DNA of 64,000 nt, from contig JAYEVE010000812.1 in NCBI GenBank assembly GCA_036346375.1, forward strand, positions 1 through 64,000, in the 5' to 3' direction. Of the stretch, positions 49,363 to 60,053 are shown one piece after another (position 1 is the first letter of the stretch; each line of letters starts with the position of its first letter). The DNA is from Guadua angustifolia. Its lineage: Eukaryota; Streptophyta; Magnoliopsida; Poales; Poaceae. The position numbers and the translations under genes were made by a program. A model generated the notes under the pieces. It was not told the DNA's origin and searched no databases. It worked only from the letters and a program-made list of their open reading frames with translations.

Positions 49363-49692
49363 GAGCATCTCCAACAAGGCCTAAAATCCATTCCCAAAAC
49401 CCGATTTTGGGCTTGATTACAAAAAAAGTACTCCAACAGTTCCTCTTTCTAGCTCCTCAAATTTTGCACGCCTAAAAACAGCACCCCGACTCCTCATTTT
49501 TGTGCGCTCTGTCGCTCCCAATCAACATTATTTCGCGCCTAGGATGGCCCACCGGACCAATTCAAAGGTGTTTTTGGGAGAAAATATAGGAACTGTTGGA
49601 GAACAAGGTATTTTGTAGATCCAAATTTTTTTGGAAAGGTCCCAATCTAAGAATATTGGGAGTCTAAATATTAGGAACTGTTGGAGATGCTC
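49363..49692. mobile_element. TAA-flanked MITE in unit B
   Basis: Starts GAGCATCTCCAACAAGGCC, ends CTGTTGGAGATGCTC, TAA on both sides. It is the duplicate of the MITE at 42005. Confidence 0.8.
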
Positions 49693-51049
49693 TAAGCTTC
49701 TCGGTAGCCCTTCATGGATGCTAGCTAATAACTTGGTTACTATAAAGAGCGTTAACTAAAGTCAGAAGAGCTTAAGACCTGAACTTTAACTAACCGGAGC
49801 AAAAAAGAAACCCACCTTAAAACATATAAGACGTACCCTTCTAGAAGGCGAATCGAAGTACATCTTACCGGCAGTGACCGTTCTACGGACGGCACGTTCC
49901 TCGAAAGAAAACATCCGCATGTAGAACTACTAGAACGATTCACTGTCCCAACAAAATCCTTCGGTTTGAAGCTTCGACTACGTTTGAATCTTCTGGACTG
50001 GAGGCAATCAAAATATTCCAGATGAGAAAAGAAAAGTCCATGTATGCTGCAAAGAGAACCTGTCAATTCAAATCACTCGTGGTCCATTGATCCATTCCAC
50101 CGTTCGAGGAACTGTAGCTGCGACAGACGCTTTAGCAACCTTATGTACGCTTACTAATCAGTAATTAATGGGAGGGACGCAACGGTATAGAAGCATGTTT
50201 CCAACATTTTCAACAAGATTCAAAAGAGCGTTAGAAAATTTTAATGTTTAAGTGAGTTTCACGTATTTTTAGAAGTTTCTAAAAGATTTTAAGCCAAGAT
50301 TTTAACTAGTTTCGGATTTTAGAACTCAAGTTTCAATGAGTTTCGACCAATGAGTTTTCAACAAGTTTTACCAAGTTTCAATTAGAAGTGTAAAGAAGTT
50401 TCAATAAGTTTCAACCAAAAATTTTAAGAAGTTTCATAGGTTCAACAACTTTCAATCAAAAAGTTTCAACAAGTTTCAATTGGTTTCAAACAAAATTTAA
50501 GAAGTTTTGGCTAATTTCGCTGAACACACTTGGCTTAGTTGGCTACGATGGTACTACCATGCCACGAAAGCCGCCCGACACCGTCCACTACTGACATTAC
50601 CTACCATCAAATCCATGGTTGAGCACCGCGTCGAGTCTTCATCTCTCTCTCTTCCTAGCTCCTGCCTTCAACCTGACTCTGGATATCCATAGCGGTTATC
50701 GAGATCTTCTTCTCCCCACTTCTAATAAGTGGAAGTCCTGAGAATGGAAAATGTGAAGTATTCGTTGCTACCATCCACTTCAATTCCAGGTATGGGTTTA
50801 GCCTTTATCAACTAGTACAAATTTTGAGGCAAGGATGGTTGACTTCTTTGTGCAATCTCTTGATCACAACAGGGTTGAGCCTGAAAGGATTTCCTCACGA
50901 ATTCCTCATCACTTCTTCACACGCCATAATCATTTGCGTCTCATCCAGGATCATCATAATTTTTTATGCATATAAGAAGAAAAATCCACATTGTTTTTGT
51001 TTCACTTACGCTTAACCGCTTATGGCATGGGGAACTTATCGGGGAACAT

Positions 51050-51405
51050 ATCTGCAAATAAAGTTTGGGTGCAACCTTAGTGCAACCCAACTAACAAAAG
51101 TTTCAAAAAATTCTGAAAAAAATCATGGATGTACATCTCAGCTTACCCCATTTACATATAAAATTTCATGATCAAATTCGTCCTGTGCTAAGAGTAATAA
51201 AAAAAACTTGATCATGAACAGGAACAGTCCCTGTTCATGATCAACTTTGTTTTTTTTTGTAACTTCTAGCACAGGACGAATTTGATCATGAAATTTTATA
51301 TATAGATGGGGTAAGCTGAGATGTACATCCATGATTTTTTTCAGAAATTTTTGTTAGTTGGGTTGCACCAAGGTTGCACCGAAACTTTATTTGCACCAGA
51401 TATGT
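51050..51405. repeat. Long foldback, arms about 175 bp, almost no loop
   Basis: The left arm (about 51050-51222) contains, in order, GGTGCAACC, AACCCAACTAACAAAAG, CATGGATGTACATCTCAGC and GATCAAATTCGTCCTG. The right arm (about 51228-51405) repeats them inverted and in reverse order. The centre is the palindrome-like GAACAGGAACAGTCCCTGTTC. Unit A has the left arm at about 43695-43865 and only the first third of the right arm. Confidence 0.8.
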
Positions 51406-51409
51406 TCCC

Positions 51410-51791
51410 CTTCATCGGTGTCTCCTTCACCGTCTTGGTCACCTGCTTGTAAGTCAGCTGCAATGGCATGGAGGACTTTAGCTGCTCCATCACCATGTTG
51501 TCCACCGCCGGCTATACCAACTTTTTTTTTTTGAAATTGGCCAGGAGCTCTGGCATTCAGTATAGAAGAAGACCCACACACGCACCCACGCACACCACAC
51601 GCACGCACGCCGCCCCAACACCTCACGCGCGCCTCAAGCGCGCCCCAAACACCTCACACACGCGCACCGAGCGAGCTCAGGACTCGAACTCGGGTGGCTG
51701 GCCGCGTCACCGAGCGGCTCTATACCAACTTGTTGTACAAGTCCTTCCTCAACTGCTTGAGGGACCTGAAGTCGTTGCCCAATAACTCAAA
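51410..51791 (-). pseudogene. Unrecognised coding-like fragment split by a SINE
   Basis: On the minus strand FELLGNDFRSLKQLRKDLYN precedes the SINE, and AVDNMVMEQLKSSMPLQLTY then KQVTKTVKE continues after it in the same frame when the SINE and one target copy are ignored. The charged, Leu-rich pattern suggests a helical protein segment. I do not know the family. The Helitron copy 2 terminus abuts it at 51792. Confidence 0.4.
51524..51719 (-). mobile_element. tRNA-derived SINE with exact target-site duplication
   Basis: The element lies on the minus strand. Its head contains the pol III B-box-type GAGTTCGAGTCC (plus-strand GGACTCGAACTC at 51680-51691), and its tail is a poly-A (plus-strand T run at 51522-51532). 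The 12-base CTATACCAACTT occurs at 51512-51523 and again at 51720-51731, a perfect target duplication. The body is about 196 bp, partly CA/CG-rich. Confidence 0.85.
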
Positions 51792-52930
51792 CTAGCAATA
51801 ATAGCGCGCTACGCTGCGCCGTTCTGCAGAGTCGATAGGACCCACCGACGAATTCATGGGCTACTATAAACCTTCGCTGAAATCTGTGTTTTTTTAGAAA
51901 ACGGAAAATTTGGTCGAATTTTCGATCTTCGTATTTTTTAAATAAAACGGGTCAGTATGACCCGTTGGCAAATCCATGGGCTGCTATAAACCCTCGACGA
52001 ATCCGCGTTTTTTTAGAAAAAAATTTTTGGTGACGAAAACATTTTTCCGGGAAAAACGGAGTTTTTAAATAAAATGGGTCGGTACGACTCGTTGGCGAAT
52101 CCATGAGCTGCTATAAACCTTCGACGGATCCGCGTTTTTTTTAGAAATGTTTTTTTGTTGACGAAAACATTTTTTCCGGAAAAAACGGAGTTTTTAAATA
52201 AAATGGGTCGGCAGGACCCGTTGGCGAATCTATGGGCTGCTATAAACCTTCGACGAACCCGCGTTTTTTTAGAAAAGTTTTTTTTGGTGACGAAAACATT
52301 TTTTCCGGCGAAAACGGATTTTTTAAATAAAATGGGTCGGTAGGACCCGTCGGCGAATCCATGGGCAGCTATAAACCTTCGACGAACCCGTCTTTTTTTT
52401 AGAAAAGTTTTTTATAAAATGGGTCGGTAGGATCCGTTGGCGAATCCGTGGGCTGCTATAAACCCTTGACGAACCCGCGTTTTTTTTAGAAAAGTTTTTT
52501 TGTGACGAAAATATTTTTTTCGGGAAAAACGAAGAAAGGATCAAGACGTAAGGAGTAAGGACCTGAATGTTACGTTTTTGGACCTGTTCGCTATCCTGAA
52601 AAATTAGAAAAGGGCTTGTTCGCGATTGAACCTAACGGGAGGATTTTTCAGAAAGCGCAGCGCAGGACCTAAAGCGATGAAAATAAAAAATCTTCCCCTC
52701 ACAAAAAATCGCGGAGGACCTATTTGTAATACGTAAGGATCTATCCGTAATTCGAAGAAACGGAGTGGCTTTTTTGCAAAACCGCTTCGGTGACACGTGG
52801 ATGGGCTTGGCTTGCGGCAATTTCTCCCGGTATAAAGGGTGCAACCATGCCACATGAAGATATGAGGAAAGACATGATACAAGCTAAACTCGAACAGGCG
52901 GAACAGCCTAATAACTTAGAACAACCCATA
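51792..52930 (-). mobile_element. Non-autonomous Helitron, copy 2 (minus orientation)
   Basis: Read on the minus strand it ends GCGCAGCGTAGCGCGC, TATTATTG, CTAG (51795-51792), then T, matching copy 1. The 5' part near 52600-52850 shares TTCTTCGAATTACGGATAG and AACAAGCCCTTTTCTAATTT with copy 1. No Rep/helicase coding is present. The 5' end is approximate. Confidence 0.7.
51840..52520 (-). repeat. Minisatellite array inside Helitron copy 2
   Basis: Six units with core GGCGAATCCATGGGCTGC start near 51849, 51967, 52094, 52223, 52352 and 52439, giving spacings of about 118-129 bp and a short last one. Each carries TATAAACCTTCGACGAA and, in most, TTTTTTCCGG. Confidence 0.85.
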
Positions 52931-53962
52931 TATTGGGTATAATTATAAAAAAAAACATTCTGGCATTTTCCATATGCAAGTTATGCAAGCCTTCTGTAAG
53001 TGCCATGTAACTATAGTAGGTTGATTTATAGAAGCTCACTTAACATTTTTTATGGGCTAAATTTAGTAGGCCGGTGGATAGGTAGCGTGCGCTTTCACCT
53101 TATTAATTTCACGTCCTCCACACTATTTCTTGTGCACGATCGAACTTCTCGCTCTGGACGACCTTCTTCGTCTTCCAAGAGACCAAGAGCAGACCAAAAT
53201 CCGCCACGCTCCAAGCTGCAATGGTGATGAGGTGGAGCGAGAAGAGCCCTCGCCTCAAGATCATCTGGATCTGGAGGCCCTGGGAACGGCTGCAAGTAAG
53301 CAATCCCATCCTATCCCCTCCCTTTTTCGACAACCTAACCGTACAAAACTACAAACTAAGGCCAATGCACGCTGATCATTTGCTGATTCGCGTGTAGTTA
53401 TGATCACCAATGTCATTCGAACACACATCAATGATATGCAGAGATCCTCCGAGAGGACGACGAAGCCGCCGCTGCCATGGTGGCATCCAGTGAGCGCGTC
53501 CTAAAAGACAACGAGGGCAGTCCCAATGCTCCATGTCAGCAAGTTTTTATATTATTAATAGAGCTGCCACATAAATAACTTAGTGACATGGCAATAGAGT
53601 TATTGAGGTGAGAGAGGGAAATCGTTTCTCATGCAGGAAACTAAGTCCTCCCATAGACCGATGTGCAAAGAAACTAGACAATTTGCGTTGGGAGCAGAAT
53701 CGTGGTTTCCATCCCCTTCCTCCTGGATCCGATGCATGTATGAAGTCATTAAATTTTTCTCTACATAGAAACTACTGTGGAAACTATGCATTGGAGAGAC
53801 TAGATCTAAGTGAATATTTATTGCACTCTCTCTCCTCTAGAAACCACTCATAGAAACTATGGGTTAAGATTGCCCTTGAGTAGAACAGGTACAACTGCTC
53901 ACTTGTCCAGTTGTCCTCCACTGCCTGAATCATACTACGTACAGTTCTACCACATTTACGGC
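52931..53962. other. Region without a supported gene
   Basis: Short open frames exist on both strands but show no family. A coding-like stretch at about 53430-53530 (reading EDDEAAAAMVASSERVLKD) is GC-richer than its surroundings and could be a gene scrap. From about 53565 to 53880, GAGTTATTGAGGTGAGAGAG and inverse-like CTCTCTCTCCTC with paired GAAACTA motifs look like a Tourist-type MITE, without resolved ends. Confidence 0.3.
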
Positions 53963-54451
53963 CAGGGGCGGAGAGAAGCCAGCGGCGAGGGCCCCCCCCA
54001 ATCCTCCCGTAAGTCCATTAGTATCCATCCAAAATTTTATTAATCCTATCAATTAAGCCCCTATTAAGTCTATTTGACAATAAAATGGGAGATGATTTTC
54101 TGCGAGGTTATATGATCATCTATATTAAGAAGGAATTGGCAGCAAAGATTACCTCTCCTGAGCTAATCAAAGCTTTTGATCTAGCTGGTCCTCGTCGAGG
54201 TAAATTCAAGATAATAGATATGTGATCATGTAAGTCTCTTGATCTCCAAATATATCATGTATGCTACATCATTTTGATATCTGTAGGAGTTAATTAGTAG
54301 ATGATTTTATGGTGCAGCTCATGTTGATTTTCTTATTATTTATGCTCTATGGAAGTTAGTATGTGCATGCGTATATATATCATGCCGTAGTATTGTATGA
54401 TTTATCATTGGTGGATTGCCCCCCTATGCTGAAATCCTGGCTCCGCCACTG
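53963..54451 (+). mobile_element. hAT-type element with transposase remnant
   Basis: Starts CAGGGGCGGAG and ends CTCCGCCACTG. It is flanked by TTTACGGC (53955-53962) and TTTAGGGC (54452-54459), an 8-base duplication with one mismatch as expected for hAT. Similar termini bound the element at 63376. Confidence 0.75.
54091..54225 (+). pseudogene. C-terminal remnant of a hAT (TTF-type zinc finger) transposase
   Basis: The frame reads DDFLRGYMIIYIKKELAAKI then TSPELIKAFDLAGPRRGKF and a stop. The family ending is an acidic helix with (Y/F)xE(K/R)EL followed by I--F---K-R+G, which this fits. It supports the hAT assignment made from the termini. Confidence 0.6.
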
Positions 54452-54569
54452 TTTAGGGCTAAAGATTTAAGAATTCTATGCTACTATATGAAATCTTTAG
54501 ATTTTTTCTCTCTCGAGTAGTGGAATTCAACGGAGAAGAAGGCTCAATTCAGCGATCGAAAAGTATTCA

Positions 54570-54862
54570 AATGGTACACCGTTGAATAGTATTTCTTATA
54601 ATTACCTCTTTCGATTCATAAAAACTTGTTAGTTTGGGAAACATGCAATCATAGTTAATTTTAAAATTTAGCTATATCTTTTTAAATATTTAGATTGGAT
54701 GCATGAAAATCATGTGTAGATTCATCTTGAAACTTACTTTTGTAATATTATAATTTTATTGGATTTTTTAAATATATTACAATAGAAAATAATTGTCAAA
54801 ATTGAGTTTTCGGGACTATGTCGATGTATAAAATGACAACTATTTGTGACCGGAGGGAGTAA
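54570..54862. mobile_element. Stowaway-like MITE fragment
   Basis: The right end reads GACCGGAGGGAGTA, the CTCCCTCCG signature of grass Stowaway-type MITEs in inverse. The AT-rich interior (AGATTCATCTTGAAACTTAC, TAATATTATAATTTTATTGG) is typical of that group. The left end is not clear. Confidence 0.5.
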
Positions 54863-54889
54863 TTGTGTGTGTATACACATACATATACT

Positions 54890-55340
54890 AAGAAGTTACT
54901 AGCGTTTTGTTAGAGTTTGGTTCAAAGGAAACGCATATATGGGTGACGGTGGCTACGTACGTTACGTAGTTGCAACAAATTTGCAGTGGATACAACCGTA
55001 CGATGATCGATGTGATTTCATCCCGTTTACATGCATGCCCTCCGCAAGCAAAGACGTGGAGAAATGACCGGACGAGAGGAAACCGCGGCGAGGAACGTTG
55101 GCCGTTCCTTACGCTCTTTCGTTTCAACGAAGCACGCGAGCGAGAGAAATGTGTTGGAAGATGAGGATTAAGGTAAGTGATTTCCTGCTTACTTTTCTCA
55201 GAACACACCGGTACAAATACTGGTGCACTATGCTAGCTGGATCGGCACCCATATCTCCACTCTAGCTACACATCTGATCCAGTTCAGGAAAGAAGCTAGG
55301 CAGCAGCAAGCTAGCTAGACGTCGAGTAGCACTAGCATCC
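54890..55340 (+). promoter_or_regulatory. Upstream region of the NPF transporter gene
   Basis: Contains CTTTCGTTTCAACGAAGCACGCG and GGATCGGCACCCATATCTCC, motifs that recur in a similar order at 62340-62480. No clear TATA box or leader ORF is visible. Confidence 0.4.
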
Positions 55341-58300
55341 ATGGATCGCACGGCAAGCGTGTCGCGGCGGCGGCGGCGGCCAGAGGCCGGTAGCCTCGTG
55401 GAGGAAGAGGCCGGCGGCAGCGGAGGAGCGGAGGCCACGCGGAAGGCGAGAGGATGGAGAGCCGTCGCCTTCATGATCGGTCTCTCTCTACATCATCTTC
55501 AGAATCTCACTTAGGAACAAATAAGAATATCTCACTTTTCTTGATTTCGTTCTGTCTCCCTTAACTCTCGGTGTATACGGCGAATACTGATCGATTGCAA
55601 TGTTGCAAGTACTCCTTCATCTTCACTATTACATTTCATTTGTTGCTATTACAGTACAAATCACAATTACTTATGTGATATCTTTAATATAGCAACAAGG
55701 CAATTTTTAACATAATAAATAGAACTTACTCCTTCAGGTCACAAAAGGAAATCATCTTAAACATCACAGTTCCCAATTTGACTACTCATTTCTATTATAA
55801 TTTATTTATAAAACCTAATAAAGTTATAATATTATGAAAATATATACTTTTCGAGACAAATCTACATGTGTCATTCTCATATGTTGTCCAATCTAAATAT
55901 TTAAAGAGATATTGATCACAAAAGTTTACAATGTTTGACTATATGTAAGTACAAAACCAAAACAATTTTCTTTTGTAACTGGAGGGAGCAATTAGGTACA
56001 AGGAAAGTAACTTCTTTGATATCCATTGGCATGAGTGCATGACTTAAATGTGCGCTTAGATAAACAATGATCCGAAGAAGAATGTCCACTGTCATAGAAA
56101 ACATATATACTAAGATTCTTGTATCAAGTGTGTGTATATATATAGAGAGAGAGTTTTGCTACCGTGTTTTGCAAAGCATAGATCCTCCCCGTGCTTCGGG
56201 ATGGTTTGCGAAATCCGTGACAAAAATGTTCGACCCGAACCGTCCATCTTCTCCATCTTGTTGAAATGTAGTTATAGACCAAATTTCATATTTTTTTTGA
56301 ATTTGTTTACTATTTGTTTTGTATTTTCTAAAATCTGCAAAATAAATAGTAAACAAATTCAAAAAAATACGAAATTTGGTCTATACCTACATTTCAACAA
56401 GATGAAGAAGATGGACGGTTCGGATCGAACATTTTTGTCCGGATTTCGCAAACCATCCCGAAGCACGGGGAGATCTGGGCTTTGCAAAGCACGGTAGCAA
56501 AACTATATATATATATATAGACACACACAACTTTTCAAGACCCACTAGAAGTCCAGAGATTTTTAGCCCTTGTATGTTTCTTCAATGAATAATCCAATTC
56601 CTTTTTCTATTCGTCGATCCATGAAAAGAATTGCAATGTCGTATTTTGCTTCTTTTGGTCAATCACTTCTTCAAGGTAAGACTTAATTATGAGGGGAGAA
56701 AAACAAAATTGATGCATGTGACTATGGTATAAGCACGTTAGAACTTTTTTCCTCCACCTGTGTGTTCTAATCATAGGATGAACTGACATGTTTACAATGC
56801 TCCGTACCACATCTCTCACTTCGATTTCAATCGCATGTTCTGCGATACGTGCATATATGCAGGGTTCTTCGCGGCAGCTTCCATGGCGACTAGTTCGTTC
56901 GTCGTGCCCCTCGCGAATTACCTGATAAAGCGTTACAACATGAAGCAGAACACGGCAACAAACGTGACCAACATCTTTAATGGCATGTACAGCTTCTCGC
57001 CGGCGGTTGGAGCCTTCATCGCCGATGCATTCTGGGGCAGATTCCGAACCCTTATGTTCGGAATTGTATGCGGCATTATTGTAAGTGACGCGCGAACATT
57101 TCAATTTATATATATAGACAGAGCAATACACAGGTACCAAGGGTTCAAAATATTCACACGAAATGGCTGGCCATCTTGTGATCGATGTGATGCAGGCAAT
57201 GGTGGTCATCACCCTGTCTGCAACAATCCGTCAGCTCAAACCGCCGCCGTGCAGCGACCTGGCCCGGCAAGCCGGCACGTGCGCCAGCCCGTCGGGCCTC
57301 CACCGTGCCGTGCTCTACATCGGAATGGGGCTACTTGTGATGGCCGCCGCCGGAACGAACCCGACTGGCCTGCCGTTCGGCGCCGACCAATTCGATCAGA
57401 GCAACGAGCGGCACAAGGAAGGGATAAAGCGCTTCTACAGCTGGTACTACGCCGCCATCATGATGGCCACGTTCCTGACGCTCACCTTCATCGTCTACAT
57501 CGAAGACAAGGTCAGCTGGGGCCTCGGCTTCGCCATCCCCACGGGGCTCATGCTCGTCACATTCGTCGTGTTCCTCGTCGGCACGCCGTTCTACGTCTAC
57601 GTGCCGCCTGAGGGTAGCATATTCTCGAGCGTTGCACGGGTCATAGTAGCGTCGTGCCGGAAGTGTAGGCTCCGGCTGCCTCACTCGGACAACGCGCGGC
57701 AGCAGGAGGCTGTCTTGTACAGCCCTCCGGACTCCGGGAACGGCCGCGTCTTCAAGCTCCCCCTCACGTTGAATCTCAGCTGTCTGAACAAGGCGGCCAT
57801 TGTGACCAACGCCGACGAGATACGGCCCGACGGCTCCGCGTCGAGGCCGTGGAACCTATGCAGCGTTCAGCAGGTGGAGGAGGTGAAGTGCCTTGTAAAG
57901 GTCATCCCCATATGGATCTCCGGCGTGGTGTGGTTCATCCTGGTGACAGAGATAACCAACTACACGTTCCTCCAGGCTTTAACCATGGACCTCCACATGG
58001 GCAAGAGCTTCACCATCCCGGCGTTCTCGATCATCGCCATATTCTACCTCTCCGTGGCGCTCTTCGTGCCTGTCTACGACCTGCTCATCGCCCGCGTCGC
58101 GAAGCGGCTGACCAAGGCGGAAGGGGGCCTCACCTTGCTCCAGAGGCAGGGCGTCGGGATCGTGGTCGGAGTGCTGGCGTTCGTGGTCGCCGCCGTGGTG
58201 GAGCGCAGGCGCAGGGACTCCGCGCTGGACCACGGCGGTAAGTCGCCGATATCAGTGTTCCTCCTTGCGCCGCAGCTGGCGGTGATGGGCGTGTCCGGTT

Positions 58301-58665
58301 CGTTCAGCATGGTTGGGCAGATGGAGTTCTACAACACGCAGTTCCCGGAGCAGATGCGGACGCTCGGCAACGCGGCGTTCTACTGCGCGCAGGGTGCCAG
58401 CAGCTACCTGGCCACACTCGTGGTGAACATCGTGAATGCGAGGACGAGGCGGCACGCCAAGTCCGGCTGGGTCAGTGATGACATCAACGCCGGTAGGCTG
58501 GACAACTTCTACTACACCATGGCCGTGTTTGGGGCTGTCAACTTCGGCTACTTCCTCGTGTGCTGCTACTTCTACCGCTATAAGGGTCAGCAGGCCGACT
58601 CATCTCAAGGGCCTGCAGGGGATAGTACTTGTACAAACAACAGTGAAACCACGCTCCTAAAGTAG
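55341..58665 (+). CDS. NPF (NRT1/PTR family) transporter, three exons, 608 residues
   Basis: Exons 55341-55479, 56863-57080 and 57196-58665 join in phase with GT-AG borders (GTCTCT/CAG, GTAAGT/CAG). The protein starts MDRTASVSRRRRRPEAGSLV and continues ARGWRAVAFMIG, the usual entry to TM1. The conserved FSPAVGAFIADAFWGRFRTL block follows, then the Thr-rich Asn/Pro segment NPTGLPFGADQFDQ, FYSWYYAAI, IWISGVVWFILV, LLQRQGVGIVVGVL and YFNTQFPEQMR-like EFYNTQFPEQM, all NPF landmarks. The family moves nitrate, peptides, hormones or glucosides across membranes with 12 TM helices; the substrate here cannot be told. TM1 reads GFFAAASMATSS where proton-coupled members carry ExxE(R/K). NPF2-like clades lack that motif too. 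Intron 1 holds two MITEs. Confidence 0.92.
55726..55994. mobile_element. Stowaway-like MITE in NPF intron 1
   Basis: Left end TACTCCTTCAGGTCACAAAAG and right end CTTTTGTAACTGGAGGGAGCA are near-complementary, with TA at both borders. The AT-rich interior shares ACATGTGTCATTCTCATATG-like segments with the fragment at 54570. Confidence 0.65.
56153..56502. mobile_element. Near-perfect foldback MITE in NPF intron 1
   Basis: The left arm (56153 to about 56322) starts TTTTGCTACCGTG and the right arm (about 56337-56502) ends CACGGTAGCAAAA. Inside are GCTTCGGGATGGTTTGCGAA and its inverse, ATCTTGTTGAAATGTAG and its inverse. The arms are about 165 bp with a short AT-rich loop, inserted in a TA repeat. 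The transcript of NPF intron 1 would fold into a long hairpin, a possible small-RNA source. Confidence 0.8.
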
Positions 58666-58712
58666 TCTGCACTCTGCAGCCTCTAGACTATATAGTTAGA
58701 TGTAAAGTTTGT

Positions 58713-58718
58713 AATAAA
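58713..58718 (+). promoter_or_regulatory. Polyadenylation signal of the NPF gene
   Basis: AATAAA, 48 bases after the stop codon. Confidence 0.5.
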
Positions 58719-58719
58719 T

Positions 58720-60053
58720 TTAAGCGATTATTTTTATAATAATGTTTAGTCTCAGGTTTACCATGGTAAATGTCAGGCTCCTCTCTATGCCCTACTGTGG
58801 TAAGTCCTTACACCCTTTTTGCCATCGCCGTTAACTCCGTGGTCAAGCTGTTGTTGCGCTTTTAGATTTTCCCATAATGGCCATAACAGCCTTTCACTCG
58901 CTAATAAAGGTGGCCCATGTATGTTAGATTGTATCTTCTATCTACTTACCCTTCTCACCGACAAGGCTGGCCTACATGTCAAATATTTATCTTTTGCGTA
59001 ATTCTTCTTTTCTCTCGCAGCCTCTGCGAGCGATGTCACGCAAGACGTTTGTCACAAGGGAATGGTGGCCCTAATCCTAGCGCTAGGATGCTCGTGCGCC
59101 GCGGCATCCGCAAGACGTTTGTCACGCAACAGCCAACAACCCGAGACCTAGCCAGGCAAAGAAACTGGAGGTGCTAGCTCCATTTATCTTGACCGCACTA
59201 ATCCATGCTCGTCCTATTAATGATGCATGCATGCAACTAATTAATGCATGTTGAAACAAGGTATGCTACTTGTACTGATTCGATCATGCACGTAAGCACA
59301 TATGCAACATTCTGATATGTATATTGATCCTCACGGATAACGCCTAGCAGGACAACTTCGTTGAAAGCAGGATAAAAGAACAACTGGTTCACAAGAGATC
59401 ACAAAGACGAAACGAAATACAACCAATCATCGCGTTAACCTAATCAAATTAAGCTGAATGCTCGGCTGCTGTTGCTCATAGCCAACCGGCTACTGCGGCT
59501 CTTGGCCGCCGCCCTCGCGGAAGCAGCCCCCCGAGCACGACTGCATTGCGCAGCCGCGCGCCCTCGCCGGAGCTTCCTTCACACACGCACCTCTTCCTCC
59601 CAAGGCCGGAGTTGGCTCCTCCCTCGCATGTAAAGTTCACGTGCCATGTTGTGTTCGTTTGTTTTTATTCTTTCTCGAGACATTTTACCATTTTTGGTAG
59701 TTACCGAACTATCTATTAAACTAGCATCAAAAGATATCAACAGTTTTATTTTAGAGAAAATTTTACAGTGGATAACACAGATAGCAAGTAGTGGTCGTAT
59801 AATGAAATCTAATCATCCATTCCTCAAGGGTATTTTAGACTTTTCCTATCTATTCATCAAGGGTCTTTTAGATTTTTCCTAATTCGTTCACAGTTTTGGA
59901 TTCATCGAATACCTGGTGATCTTTAGAGGCTTCTTACCCATTTATCTGCTATCCATCAGAATCACAGGAAGTGTTTTACCGTAGAGAACAGATAGTATGA
60001 CGGAATTTTTTTTTACCCTTTTACTTCTCTATGAATTTTACTACTAATACTAA
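58720..60053. other. Intergenic, no supported gene
   Basis: A 17-base word CGCAAGACGTTTGTCAC occurs twice (near 59039 and 59110). A short GC-rich stretch at 59460-59600 gives a Cys-containing minus-strand reading (MQSCSGGCFREGGGQE) that could be a gene scrap. Otherwise nothing is recognised. Confidence 0.35.

Larger units (their letters stand above)
43955..51296. repeat. Large tandem unit B (about 7.35 kb)
   Basis: Second copy of unit A, in the same order and orientation. In several places its reading is closer to a functional Harbinger gene, for example VPTDEQVIHTGRHGYTFQNV and SVHDTSIFNDTLD. Elsewhere unit A is the better one. Beyond 51296 unit B continues into the complete right arm of the foldback. 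Confidence 0.9.

Noticed and set aside
57331..57684. Antisense frames over the NPF gene
   Set aside because: Shadows of the GC-rich NPF coding exon; Arg/Asp-rich composition without domain.
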